A stretch of DNA of 64,000 nucleotides from Gari tellinella (lineage: Eukaryota; Mollusca; Bivalvia; Cardiida; Psammobiidae): positions 80,991,038 to 81,055,037 of the forward strand of contig OV277856.1 of assembly GCA_922989275.2 (NCBI GenBank), in the 5' to 3' direction. The notes beneath the pieces are model-generated. The model saw nothing but the letters and a program-made list of their open reading frames with translations, was not told where the DNA came from and searched no databases. The position numbers and the translations under genes were made by a program. This document shows positions 1-10,949 of this stretch, in pieces. Position 1 is the first letter of the stretch. Every line of letters begins with the position of its first letter.

Positions 1-220
1 GACGACCTTGACCTTGACGTGCCTCCATTCAAAATGTGCAGCCCAATGAGATACAAATACATGCCATTTATGAAGCTTTTATTTGTACTGTCTTATTTCA
101 CATTCAAATAACTCAACTATATTCACTGTGTTGCGGTGCCGGAAACACTTATATAAATACTTAATATATGCTTGCTATTAAATACCAGCCTATGTAAAAA
201 CTTTTTTTAAATTTTTTATT

Positions 221-366
221 TTTTCAAATCATGTTGAATCAAATTTCCAGATGCCGGTTTTCGACATGATTTGAATTTTTTTTTCAAATTATGTTTTTTT
301 TTCAAATCATGTCGACTGTGAAAACATAATTTAAAAAAATTGACATGATTTGAAAAAAAAATTCAA
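221..366. repeat. AT-rich inverted/direct short repeats
   Basis: Poly-A/T tracts alternate with several direct and inverted copies of a TCAAATCATGT-like motif. No coding potential. Probably a decayed palindromic repeat. Confidence 0.4.
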
Positions 367-482
367 ATTAGAATCATGCCGCTACAGTGCAGCAATATAC
401 ATGTGAAAAATGTATGTACCATGCCCGTAGGAACAGGGGAAGCACGGAGGGAGGACGACGGTGGAGAGGGTGTGTGTGTGGT

Positions 483-495
483 GGGGGGGGGGGGG
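483..495. repeat. Poly-G run (13 G)
   Basis: A GT-rich stretch runs directly into 13 consecutive G. Simple repeat; its exact length is prone to sequencing error. Confidence 0.8.
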
Positions 496-699
496 CATAA
501 TTTTGCCATTGTAGTAATTAAGCAAACTTTTTCTTTTCGTAATAACGTTGATTTTACGCAAATTTTAGCGCACAACTAATAACAAACGTTGTCAAAAGAC
601 AAAATTTCGAAACTCCACCCTACGATGTCATCCAAGACCGTATTCAATAAACACACATGCCCCAAGGCGCATCCTTGGCAATATATTCTGAATCTTTTC

Positions 700-950
700 T
701 AAGTCCAAATTAGGTCAAGGTCAATGTCAAAATGAGGTTGGGTAATATAAGTAGATTGATAAAATGGTCCAAGGCAACAACTGTATAACTATTAGAGCAT
801 GGTAGTCAGTTGTATTGACGAAAGGTAAAATCAAGTTAACCAAGAAATAGCCAATTTACAATATTCTAAGTCCAAATAAGGTCAAGGTCAAGGTCAAAAT
901 CACCGTTGGGTAATATTGGTGGATTGGATATGGTCCTAGGCAACAACCGT
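700..950. repeat. Two diverged tandem units of about 160 bp
   Basis: The segment starting CTAAGTCCAAATTAGGTCAA recurs about 160 bp later (CTAAGTCCAAATAAGGTCAA), each followed by a TTGGGTAATAT-like stretch and then a GGTCC(A/T)AGGCAACAAC motif. The unit size matches the tandem-array elements at 50-60 kb. The surrounding 500-2580 holds no gene I can support. Confidence 0.5.
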
Positions 951-2583
951 ATACATGACATACAGTATGGAAACTATAGCTAACATTTGGTACAGAGCCC
1001 AACAACAGAACCCGCCAAGTGTGTGGCTTAGCAATATATGAGGAGCTCGTCTCATTTTCTAAGTAAATGTTTGGTAACCAATGAACTTAGAGAAAATTTA
1101 AACTTTGAAATAAGAACTAATCAGTGTACAGCAGTCTTTAAAGACCCCCCAAACTTGTTAAACATGCTTTTAATGTCTGACTTTTGATTATACTCGATTT
1201 TTATTGCATTGACTCTTACTCCTGTGACCTCAGACTCTACTTCCTGTATATTGACTACAAATTGATCAAACCCCAGATACCTTTTCTACTTAGCCGCAGT
1301 TCTGGGGGTTTATTGTCATAGGGATTCTTTTCTGTCTTTTAGACCTAGATTATTCCCTCTGTCAAGAACTGAAAGGAAGGCATGTCATAGGTTTTAGTCT
1401 TATACGCTGCTTTAGAACGAATGATATTATCCGAAATCATCTTCCTGAAATCACCATCATCTCATCTCACAATCCCTCGTCAATCATCGTCGCTTTATGA
1501 CCTATTTTGTGTCGCAGTGCCATCAAACCAACAGACTGATCACAATCAAACTAATTTGCTACCCGTTAATTATTTTAATTATTAATTGATCAAATTGGGA
1601 AAGTAATGGTAGATGATCAAAGTAAAACTTTTACTTTCGCAAATGATATTGACTTACCTTTTTTTTTAATTAGCAGTAGAACATTTTACAAGTACATGTA
1701 CGTAATCTAGAGTGGATCTAGTAGGCATACATATATGTTTATAAGAAAGACCAAATGCCTTTTGCAAATGGGTCAGTAAATGGTTTTGTACACACATAAT
1801 ATAAAAAATGATTTGCAATTTACAGCTACGTGTATGTTTCACCTGTTATTTGTATCAAGCAGCTGACCATTTAAGTCACCGGCTAGTATTACTCTACCAA
1901 GCTGTAAGTACAACATTTACAATGCTTCAACATCCCCTAGAGTATTCTTATATGAGTCTATGTCACTGTTGGCAGCCATATATTGTACATGTATATACCA
2001 AATATGTAGAATAGAATGGTTCAGTATGATATGCCTTTATTTCTATACCTGGTAGTATTTCATTGTTTATATTAAGGGTGTATCAATGTCATGACTTTGG
2101 GAAATTTTTGATATTCAAGGATCCATATTGTTCAAACCTGGTGCCTGCTTTGTCTAAATTTGGTTTCTATATGTGAAAATACCACCATAGACATTAAATA
2201 AATAATGAAAACCCAAATTATCATGTTTGTTTTGTTTTGAAATAAATTTTACTGAAGCTTGTACTCTGAATGGGTAAAATTTGAAAAAAACGTCGAATTT
2301 GACATACCTTTTTCAAATCGCTGTAGCTAAAAAAAAAGGACACCACCATATATATTTATTTTCATTTTTTCATTCATCATAAACAGCTCTTCCAAAAAAA
2401 ACAATGTTAGAAAAAAAGTTTGAAAAATTGGCTTATGACATTGATACACCCTTAAGCTTTTCAATGCATGCTGATAACGTATTTCTATACAAGCTAGCCG
2501 TGCGCGCCTTATTGCACATTAGAGTGTCATATTGGTTTACGGAATCACCTGTTGTATTTTACATATCAGTTATACCACTAATA

Positions 2584-2775
2584 TTAACCCTTACACTCTC
2601 AATGACGCCTTAAAGTGCGTTTGCAAACAGTTTGGGTCATGGTCACGCGGCGTTACTATTATCGATATTCAATATGTATTAAGTTATACAACCTTAAATC
2701 TAACTTTGAAGCAGACGACACTAAAGCGGCGAAGAAGTAAAAATCTCCCGAAATAATTTGATCAAGAAAGGGTTA
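2584..2775. mobile_element. MITE family B (TTAA-flanked), truncated core
   Basis: Begins TTAACCCTTACACTCTCAATG and ends AGAAAGGGTTAA. Carries the CAAACAGTTTGGGTC left half of the family core, but the right half of the palindrome is mostly lost. TTAA plus CCC termini suggest a piggyBac-type non-autonomous element (inference). Confidence 0.65.
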
Positions 2776-3114
2776 AATCTTCTTTTATCTTCCACTAAGA
2801 CTAGACTTACTACATGTCCCACTTCTACAACTATTATAATTTACTGCTACTCCCAGTAGCTTTACAACATAATGTTGATGCATATGATAGACAAGTGCAC
2901 TTGCAAAGATAAGTCAATGAGTTTCAAACGATTGATTAGTAACAATTCTCAGATGAGCTGGCCAATTTCATTTTAAAATGCTAAAAACATATAAAAAGTG
3001 TTTTAGTAGATCTACAAATTATCAAACATCGTTTATCTAAAACAATTGTAAACCACAGGGGATTCAATTAACCACTAATGACGCATATATAAGATATTTA
3101 CGAACATATTTCTA

Positions 3115-3362
3115 TAAACCCTTTCATGATCAAATTATTCGGGATATTTTTACCCCTTCACCGCTTTATTGTCGTCTGCTTCATTATTATAATCTGCAAG
3201 ACACGTTTCAAAGTTAGATTTAAGATTGTATGACTTAATAAATATCGATAAGAGTGTCAAACAGTTTGGGTCCTGATCAGACGCCGCGTTACGCGGCGTC
3301 TGATCAGGACCCAAACTGTCTGCAAACGCGCTTTAAAGCGTCATTGAGAGTGAAAGGGTTAA
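3115..3362. mobile_element. MITE family B, full length
   Basis: Terminal inverted repeats (AAACCCTTTCATGATCAAAT and its complement with ...GAAAGGGTTAA) enclose a long perfect palindrome centred near 3295 built on CAAACAGTTTGGGTCCTGAT and ACGCCGCGT. No ORF. Same family as 4246, 6694, 8373, 11702, 21149 and 48137. Confidence 0.75.
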
Positions 3363-3790
3363 AACATACATTCAACCTATGCAAATTATGTAGACCCTGA
3401 ATACTTGCATTAGTTAAAATTGACCATGTTACACTTTCTACCTTAGAGGCGGGTTTACTCGTTATTTTCGGACAGTGTGATTATGAATAGTACATCTGTC
3501 CTATACAAACAGTTTGCAAGTTGTTTTGTCACTTTGCAATATATGTAATTAAAAATACACCCTATACAGTCATCTATTGACAGGGCCTTATATTATTAGA
3601 AATTAAAAATTTCGATTAAACGTTTCAGTGGGGAAGGAATTTTATTTTCGAACGCTTTATAACCGTGGTGATGTTTTAATATTGATGTTGAGGAGAAAAG
3701 GGTGGACTAACTCACAGTAAAGCTAGCATACAGTCAGTATCTCCTGTTTGAACGAAACGCAACGCAACGCAAACACAGTTCAATAAAATA

Positions 3791-3968
3791 TACAGTGCTC
3801 CCTTTCTCTCTACAATAACATGCAATGGGAGACAAATATTGTGTGTGTTGTTCGGAGGGAGTTGTTATAGTAGGAAAAATACATTTGTAAACAGCTTGAA
3901 TCCAGATCAGCGCTGTTGTAAGCAGGGAATCGTTGTTCGGAGGGCCGTTGTATGGAGGTAGCACTGTA
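3791..3968. mobile_element. MITE family F (TACAGTGCTCCC termini)
   Basis: Inverted termini TACAGTGCTCCCT and AGGTAGCACTGTA with internal TTGTTCGGAGGG repeats. TA flanks and CAGTG starts suggest a Tc1/mariner-pogo-type non-autonomous element. It carries a piece of the core palindrome (AGCTTGAATCCAGATCAG). Confidence 0.65.
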
Positions 3969-4245
3969 GAAATTACAACTTGCTGAAAATTTAATACATT
4001 TTAATGTAAGTATCGAACAAATTGGCATTTAACTAGAAGACAACTAACTCGGCCTCTCATCTGGCTCAAAATGGTTTGCAATGGACCCATTTTTTCTAGC
4101 CTAAGACGCGTTGTTTGGGAAATTATATCATCGATTGCACTTTATACATGTAGAGGAAAGTTGTGATTATACAATGTAAACAAAATGATAAGCGGCTGCT
4201 TACATCAGTTTTATAGAGAGCTAAAAGCCTAAAGTAGGAAGGTTA

Positions 4246-4482
4246 TTAACCCTTTTATGATCAAATTTATCATGAGTTTTTTTATCATCCCTTCACCGCC
4301 ATAATGTCGCCTGCAATAGCGTTTTAAAGTTATATTTAATGCGATACGACTGAAGAAATTTCAAAACGAGTGTCAAATAGTTTGGATCCTGAGCAGACGC
4401 AGAGTGACGCGGCGTCTGCATGATCAGGGTCTAAACTGTTTGCAAATGCGCCTTTTGACGTCATTGCTAGTGAAAGGATTTA
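4246..4482. mobile_element. MITE family B copy
   Basis: Starts TTAACCCTTTTATGATC. The core contains AGTTTGGATCCTGAGCAGAC and its inverted partner; the right terminus is degraded (GTGAAAGGATTTATAA). Confidence 0.6.
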
Positions 4483-4746
4483 TAAAACCCATTCACTTTC
4501 TGTTATTCCGAGTACAAAAGTTATTTGCAAACAGTTTGGATCCTAATCAGAAATGTCACGAAATGTCTCATCAGAATCGAAACTGTTTGATATTCATTTT
4601 AACATTTCTTAAGTCAAAATACCTAACATAAAAACAGTCGAAAATGAATTGCAGCAGATAACGTCGTGGTTGTGAAGGGTTTATAAGAGGGGTTAGTGCA
4701 AAGGCAAAATATGGTAACATGAACGCGTTTGGTTGCATATAGACCA

Positions 4747-4983
4747 GGGGCCCGTTTCATAAAACTTCGTACGACCAAAACGGTCGTAAGCAGAACTTTA
4801 AAATACATTTAATTTCTGATTTATCTATCTAATCCTGTCTTGTGCCATCTCTTTGGAATCGTCTTGAATAGACGATTCCAAAGAGATGTCACAAGACAGG
4901 ATTAGATGAAAAAATGAATAAAAATTGAGACTTTTATAATCTGTCTTACGACAACATTTTTCGTACGAAGTTTTATCCCCAGG
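4747..4983. mobile_element. MITE family G (GGGGCCCGTTTCATAAAAC termini)
   Basis: Inverted termini around GTTTCATAAAACTTCGTACGA enclose a long palindrome with arms reading AATCCTGTCTTGTG and CACAAGACAGGATTAGAT, centred near 4868. No ORF. Related copies lie at 19146 and 62305. Confidence 0.65.
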
Positions 4984-5140
4984 TGTTATGGTTATGACAT
5001 GGGTAAAATAGTTGTTATAGGCATTTTGAGGGATTATATGTGGTAGAAACAAACTGAGGTGCTAAATATACAACTTAAACAAGAAATGTGACCTGACATG
5101 TGGCTATGCTCCAAAACTGTTTTACTGACCCCAAAACAGC

Positions 5141-5174
5141 GTTGTTGTTGTTGTTGTTGTTTTCCCCCCCCCCC
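5141..5174. repeat. (GTT)n microsatellite then C-run
   Basis: Seven GTT units are followed by TT and an 11-bp C run. Confidence 0.85.
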
Positions 5175-5620
5175 TTTTTTGGTGAGACTACCACCTGTAA
5201 CATTATTCACACCACGTTTGATATACTTTGGAAGAAAAGAAATGTCCGTTTCTTTGATAAAACATTAAGTTGTGTCATTGTGATCGCTCGAGCAACCGAG
5301 ATTGCCATTCGCGGTTAAGAATTGTAGATAAAAATAAGGACAAGGCCATCATGTTACATTTGATCAACCAACATTTAATTCTATCTAGTATACCTTACAA
5401 TTTTTTATATTTTTTATAATACATGTACCTAAACGTCCACACCACGAAGTATCTTAATTTATGTTTCATCATTTTGCACAGTTTAAACTGGCCAAGTTAC
5501 GTTTGGACTTCGAAATACGTAATATGTTCAAATAGAATAGCTTCTAGTTATCTAAATTGTTTGAAAGCTATACAGGTAGAGCTGGCCTAAAGTGAATTCC
5601 AAACCACCGATATTCTAATT

Positions 5621-5869
5621 TACAGTGGAAAAGACGTTATTCTTTCCCGTTTAAACGCGAACGAAACTCACACGCAATGCAGTAAAATGGAGAAAATAAC
5701 AACTGTTAGACAATTCTGACAATTCATTTTAATATGAATGGCAAACAGTTTAGAGCCTGATCAGATGCCGGGTTACCCGGCGTCTGATCTGGCTCCAGAC
5801 TGTTTGCAAAGGAAATAATAGTTTTAGGGTAAACGCGTTTATTGGGAAAGAATAACGTTTTCTGCACTG
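5621..5869. mobile_element. MITE family E (TACAGTGGAGAAAACGTTAT termini)
   Basis: Inverted termini of about 30 bp (TACAGTGGAAAAGACGTTAT ... ATAACGTTTTCTGCACTG) flank a palindrome built on AACAGTTTAGAGCCTGATCAG with a GGGTTACCC centre. Full copies lie at 16061 and 16641. Confidence 0.75.
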
Positions 5870-6073
5870 AGCATGCATTAGAAATAGAGAACGACACAAA
5901 TAGAATATTTGATTTTAATATGCAATTTTCCTCGCCGGCTTACGTAATCAGATGCATATGAAATGATCTAATTACTCCATAACTATGACTTATTAATTTG
6001 ATAGCCTTGATGATGGACAGTTAAAAGTCTCCTCTTCGACCACTGGTGAAATGGCTTATTGATTGTATGAAAG

Positions 6074-6165
6074 ACAAGTGACAGCTTAAAGCAAGGTAAA
6101 AAAGGACAGGACGCTCCTAAAGGAGCTTTCTGTTTATACTTTCACCTGCTGTAAGCAACCCCTTG
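6074..6165. mobile_element. MITE family D core palindrome (fragment)
   Basis: Hairpin with arms GTGACAGCTTAAAGCA and TGCTGTAAGC around CTCCTAAAGGAG. The same core as in the family D copies at 9083 and 17130, but recognisable termini are missing. Confidence 0.5.
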
Positions 6166-6369
6166 CCCTGAACACATTTTGATTAATACAATTTAGTGTC
6201 CATATTTGAGGGGTTGAGCTGTGCAAATTTCAAATGATATCTTCTTGTATATCACCTTAAAATTCATTCTCGAAGGGGTTGTCACCAAACATTGATACAG
6301 TGGTTTAGGTGCATTCTCACTACGAGTAAATATCAGCTCTCATCCCTGGAAAATATGTTATTGAAATGA

Positions 6370-6602
6370 ACAGTGTTCCCTTCTCTACAACGGCCCTACA
6401 AACAACGACTCCCTCCTTACAACGACACTTTCCACTGTTCCCTTTACATGACAATTATGTCCAACTTATTTACGGCTGCAATGCGGCGTCTGATCTAGAT
6501 TCAAGCTCAGACTTAAAATAATATATACATCGTTCCCTATATCTATAACGACATCCAAGGGGAGCGTTGTTAGGAGGGAGTCATTGTAGGGAGGGAATTG
6601 GC
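6370..6602. mobile_element. MITE family F copy
   Basis: ACAGTGTTCCCTTCTCTACAA start with repeated ACAACGACTCCCTCC segments, and their inverses (GGAGGGAGTCATTGTAGGG) at the other end. Diverged and truncated. Confidence 0.5.
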
Positions 6603-6693
6603 TTACAATTGCAAACAGCTAAATATTTGTCTCGTAGCTAAAGAACATGTTCAAAACAGTTACATAAACAATAAATTACTAACTGTTGATTTG

Positions 6694-6923
6694 TTAACCC
6701 TTGAACACTAAAAGGCGCGTTTTCAAAAAGTTTGGATCCTGACGCGTAACGCTGCGTCTGATCAGGATCCAAACTGTTTTACACTCGTTTTGAAATTTCT
6801 TCAGTCATAATGCCTTAAATCTAACTTTGAAACGATATTTCAGACAACAATATTGAAGCAGACGACAATATGGTGGTGAAGGGGGTAAAAATCGCACGAT
6901 AAATTTGATTATGAAAGTGTTAA
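6694..6923. mobile_element. MITE family B copy
   Basis: TTAACCCTTGAACACTAAAA ... ATTATGAAAGTGTTAA termini; palindromic core GTTTGGATCCTGACGCGTAA with inverted partner. Confidence 0.7.
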
Positions 6924-7077
6924 CTATCACTTATATCTGACATGGTAACCTTAAACCCCGCGAAATCCAGTACATGCCGTTAAAATAAAAAAAATAAATG
7001 TAGAACCTGTTAACAGTTGTAATTATCCAAAGGTTTGAACGAACTGCTTGTATCGTACACTAATTTGTTCAAAAGGT

Positions 7078-7160
7078 GCAAACTGAATGACAAACAGAGT
7101 AGACCCTGGTCAGACTTTTCCTAGGGAACAGTCTTATCAAGGTCTACACTGTTGGTTCAG
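7078..7160. repeat. Family C-type core palindrome (fragment)
   Basis: AGAGTAGACCCTGGTCAGAC and its imperfect inverse AAGGTCTACACTGTTGG. This is the same core as the TTAACTCTTTCAACAC elements at 56.9 and 62.8 kb. Confidence 0.4.
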
Positions 7161-7252
7161 GCGTGCCTGTTCCAGTACTTAGGGTTAAAACCATACATCA
7201 ACATCTCATCATATCCCCTTACGTTACAAAAACATTCCTAACACATTCAGCC

Positions 7253-7504
7253 TTAACCATTTACTCCATATCCTGTTTCTAGTTTTGAAAATAGATGACT
7301 ACTAAAAGCAGGTTGAAAGTAAAGCAGAATGCGCCTTCAGGCGCATTCTGCTTTACTTTCAGCCTGCTTTAAGCTACCATCTCCTAGAATAAATAAAATA
7401 TTCCTTATGATACATATTCATGACTGTTTCAGTTGGAACTATTTTCTTCAGCGTAGGAATGAACTGAATGCGCTAAAAGGCGTTTCTACAAGGGAAAGGG
7501 TTAA
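7253..7504. mobile_element. MITE family A copy
   Basis: Termini CTTAACCATTTACTCCATA ... AAGGGAAAGGGTTAA. Central near-perfect palindrome of about 70 bp with arms AGCAGGTTGAAAGTAAAGCA and its complement around GCCTTCAGGC. Family A is the commonest repeat in the window. Confidence 0.75.
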
Positions 7505-7748
7505 TGTCGTGTACAAACACGTCAAACAGTGTACTTGTGAAAAGTATACGGTTGTTTTGTAATCGACTTGAGACAACAGAAAGACGAGTTGAAGTGTTAT
7601 GCCTTACACAACGTTTTTCGGCGGAGCTGACTGTTTTCTATTTCAACACACTTTTGAAGTTTCCAACATTTTCAACCAATCATATTTGATCAGATGTTTA
7701 GAATAAAGAGCACCTGTTGAAAACTGAATTGTCTGATTGGATAGTAGC

Positions 7749-7881
7749 CAGGGCTCCAGATAAAGGAAGTCTTTCAAAACTTAAAATCTTTATTTGAGTG
7801 GTAACACCATAGGGTTTGGTGCTGAAATGAGTGAGAAAATGTTAGATTTGTTCAGTTTACTCCCTCTTATCTGGAGCCCTG
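7749..7881. mobile_element. MITE family J (CAGGGCTCCAGATAA termini)
   Basis: 133-bp element with inverted ends CAGGGCTCCAGATAA and TTATCTGGAGCCCTG. A second diverged copy is at 57757, and a single end is at 37522. Confidence 0.7.
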
Positions 7882-8372
7882 GGCTACTGGTCTACCTGTG
7901 AGACACAGTGCAGTGTTTACTATACTGAGCTGATGACATCATATGCTTCTATTTTAAGATTATGACAATGTGTCTTTCTATAGATAGACAGTGGTTTGTT
8001 ATGGTTTAGTACCCATTTATTTTAATTGTAATTTACCATACATTGATAGCAATATAATAAATTGCCTCAAGTGAGTTAAACACAATTGTGTTGTTTCATC
8101 ATATATTTACAAAAGCAAGATGGTAGAACTATTACAGCAGACTGCTGTTACAAAATTGCTACAGTATCTGTATGAGGGTTAAATTATTGTTTTGCATTTC
8201 TGTGTAAGATGGAATAAAAACAGCTGACAAACAGCTGACAATTGCTGCAAAATATAGCCCGATCTAAAGCATAAACGTATGTAAATGCTCTCTGCTGTAC
8301 TTTCACCTTCAGTCTTTGAGAGACCAACTGCCTTAACAAATTAATGATTAACCTCAGATCCAGTAGTAACTG

Positions 8373-8587
8373 TTAACCCTTAGCCCGCCAAATAAATTGT
8401 CGTCTGCTATAGTTCTCGTCTGCTTCAAGTTTCAAAGTGCTTCAAAGTTGCTCAAAATTGCTGAAAATGTTGTCCGATTGTCAAAACAGCTTGGATCCGG
8501 ATGAGACGCCGAGTTCCTCGGCCTCTCATCCGGATCCAAGCTGTTTGCATATGGAGCTATAGTCGTGAGTGGCAGGCTAAGGGTTAA
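8373..8587. mobile_element. MITE family B copy
   Basis: TTAACCCTTAGCCCGCC ... GGCAGGCTAAGGGTTAA termini; palindromic core AGCTTGGATCCGGATGAGAC around GCCGAGTTCCTCGGC. Nothing supportable in 7882-8372. Confidence 0.75.
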
Positions 8588-9082
8588 TGATTGCAAAAAC
8601 TTATTCTTGGCGACTCTCAAGACCTTCAGTCTTTGATTATATGTATGTGGTCGTAGATTACTGTGCGTATCTTATTAGAAAAATATTGAGCTTAATATCC
8701 TGATTTATCATCCTATTTATTGCAATTCTTGGATAAAATCAATTCCATATACATCATTATCTTCACCACCCATTCCGCCGAATATCTTTTTTAAAGATAT
8801 TTCTTGTTTCTGTATAGTTCAACAGGTTCTTCCCTCTTAAGTCGCTACTTATCGATTAAACCATAGCATACGCCTATTAAAAATGAACAGTTTGATATAT
8901 AATAGTATGCGTTTATCTTTTAAATTGTTTCAAAGGTATCTGACATGCTCCAGCCGGCAAGCGATTTTGACGTTGTGCCACCTTAGCTTGTGCGAGGTCT
9001 ATGCAAACATTATAAAAACCCTGATTAGAAGGTTCCTGCAAGGGTCCTCTGATAAGCGTATGCACTGTTTGTCATTTCGCAA

Positions 9083-9275
9083 TACAGTAAAAACCCTCTA
9101 TTACGGCCACTAAAACGAAGGATAATTGATTGTATAAAAAAACCAGGTGACAGCTTAAAGCAATGTAACAGCCTTCTGTTTTACTGTCACCTTGCTTTAA
9201 GCAGTCACCTGTCGTTAACACCTAATTACTACATGTAACACAATGTATTTGTCGTAATAGAGAGGTTTTACTGTA
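9083..9275. mobile_element. MITE family D (TACAGTAAAAACCCTCTATT termini)
   Basis: Inverted ends TACAGTAAAAACCCTCTATT and AATAGAGAGGTTTTACTGTA give a TA-flanked CAGT start, as in pogo/Tigger-type elements (inference). The internal palindrome has arms AGGTGACAGCTTAAAGCAA and TTGCTTTAAGCAGTCACCT. Confidence 0.75.
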
Positions 9276-9537
9276 TATTGTTTAAGTAAATCCTAAAAAG
9301 TCCAAAATAAACCATACTAGTTAATGCAAAAACACAGGATTTCCTATTTTAAAAACACGTGACTGCCTAAACGCCTATTCAAAACAAAATGTTGGTGTGA
9401 TCTTTACTAAAATGGCTTTTACCCCTCAGAACGTAGCTATAGATACCAACTTTATTTTGATACCATACACGGGTACTGAGATACTGACGAAAACGAGATT
9501 TACAGTATAGGCTGCCTAAAAATGCCTATTCACTATA

Positions 9538-9856
9538 TACAGTGAAACCCCTCTAAACTGGACAAGTGTGGGGACAACAAAAACATCCGGTTTAGAGGGG
9601 TTTCCGGTTTAGAGGGTTTTTTATCCCACAGCTTATTTCTAGTATGGAAGGTAGCTAACGACTTAAAGCAGGTTGAAAGTATCATCTGCTAGAATATAGA
9701 AAATATTTCTGATGATATATGTTCATGAATGTATTTTCTTCCAAGAAGGAATAAGTCAAAGGCGTAAAAATGGGTGGGAAACGGGACCAAAGTTTTTGTC
9801 CGGTTTAGAGAGAATTCCGGTATTTAGAGGTTCCGATTTAGAGGGGTTTTACTGTA
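9538..9856. mobile_element. MITE family H carrying family A sequence
   Basis: Inverted ends TACAGTGAAACCCCTCTAAAC and TTTAGAGGGGTTTTACTGTA, with three further (C)CGGTTTAGAGGG-type subterminal copies. The interior (about 9640-9770) is recognisable family A sequence (ACTTAAAGCAGGTTGAAAGT), so one TIR family has captured or swapped another family's interior. Confidence 0.65.
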
Positions 9857-10339
9857 TATATATCCTGGTCAGTTGCCTAACAATGGACCAAACTGTTGCT
9901 GTTTTTGTTGTTCATGAAAAAGTTTAGCGTTCAAACAAAGCGATTTCAGATGCGTCATCTCATCGCCATCCGAGTTTGACAATGATCAACATCATGCTTA
10001 ATTTGGACTGAACGTTGAGGAACCAAACTGTGTGCGAATATCAGCTAAGTCATGCTTGCCACTTCAAGTTTTAACCTGTATTACAAAATATAAATTCACT
10101 CGCGATTAGCATACATGTATTGTCTAGTGACTAGTCGCAACTGTTTTAATTAAAAAATGTCATTATACGCTTTACATGTACATGTATATTACATTTGGTA
10201 TATCCACCGTATTAAAACAAATTTATGAGGCATGTTATTGGGTTTCACAATGCATATGTATTAAATTACCCAAAATAGTTCGTTTAATGGTAAATGGTTC
10301 AATATCTTGATGAATGATGATACATACAATTACATGTAT

Positions 10340-10729
10340 TTATCACATAAACTGGGAGTGTATAAAGCCTTTCAATAAACTATAGTGAAATATCAATATT
10401 TGGGCTCCGGCCCTACCTGTTCGTCTACGAGCGCTGCATGGCGCTGGGCGCCAAATGACGTCATTTGCCATGGCGTTACTGTAAACAACGTCAAGTTTTG
10501 GCGGAAAATACATATGGCGGAGAGACAAAAAACTACGGATTCAGCTCACTTAAAAGGGTTTTAAAATGTTTATGTGATAAATAGGATCTAACATTCGTGC
10601 TCATTATCTATCATTCTTAATAAACTCGTTGACTAAAACCACTATGACGCTCGCCAAGGCTCGCGTCATATTGTTTTAGTCAACTCGTTTATTAAAAATG
10701 ATAATTAATGAGCACTCATGTAAGATCCT
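10340..10729 (-). mobile_element. Element L copy 1 (TIR unit plus adjoining palindrome)
   Basis: A 240-bp unit bounded by TTATCACATAAA and TTTATGTGATAA is joined to a palindrome of about 148 bp (arms GATCTAACATTCGTGCTCAT / ATGAGCACTCATGTAAGATC). The same composite recurs inverted at 38325-38723 with near identity, including an identical 50-residue open stretch that I regard as fortuitous. Probably a non-autonomous transposon. Confidence 0.6.
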
Positions 10730-10949
10730 CTATGTTGTAAACTTCCACACGCTATATAATGTCGACTGCATATTCCGACCGGGGGAGCATGCTCCCAGGT
10801 CCCTATAGTAAGAGTGCGTACACTAATCGTAGTGGGTACGGTAGAGTAGAGAAGGGGTTAGAGATTAATGATTGGAAGGCAACCTGTCAAAACATATATA
10901 TAAAAACAATTCTAGATTAAATATCTTATGTCATTTTGAGTCGCTTTTT

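Noticed and set aside
10343..10528. 60-codon ORF repeated identically at 38527 as a conserved small protein
   Set aside because: It lies wholly within the element L repeat; identity reflects recent DNA duplication, not protein conservation.
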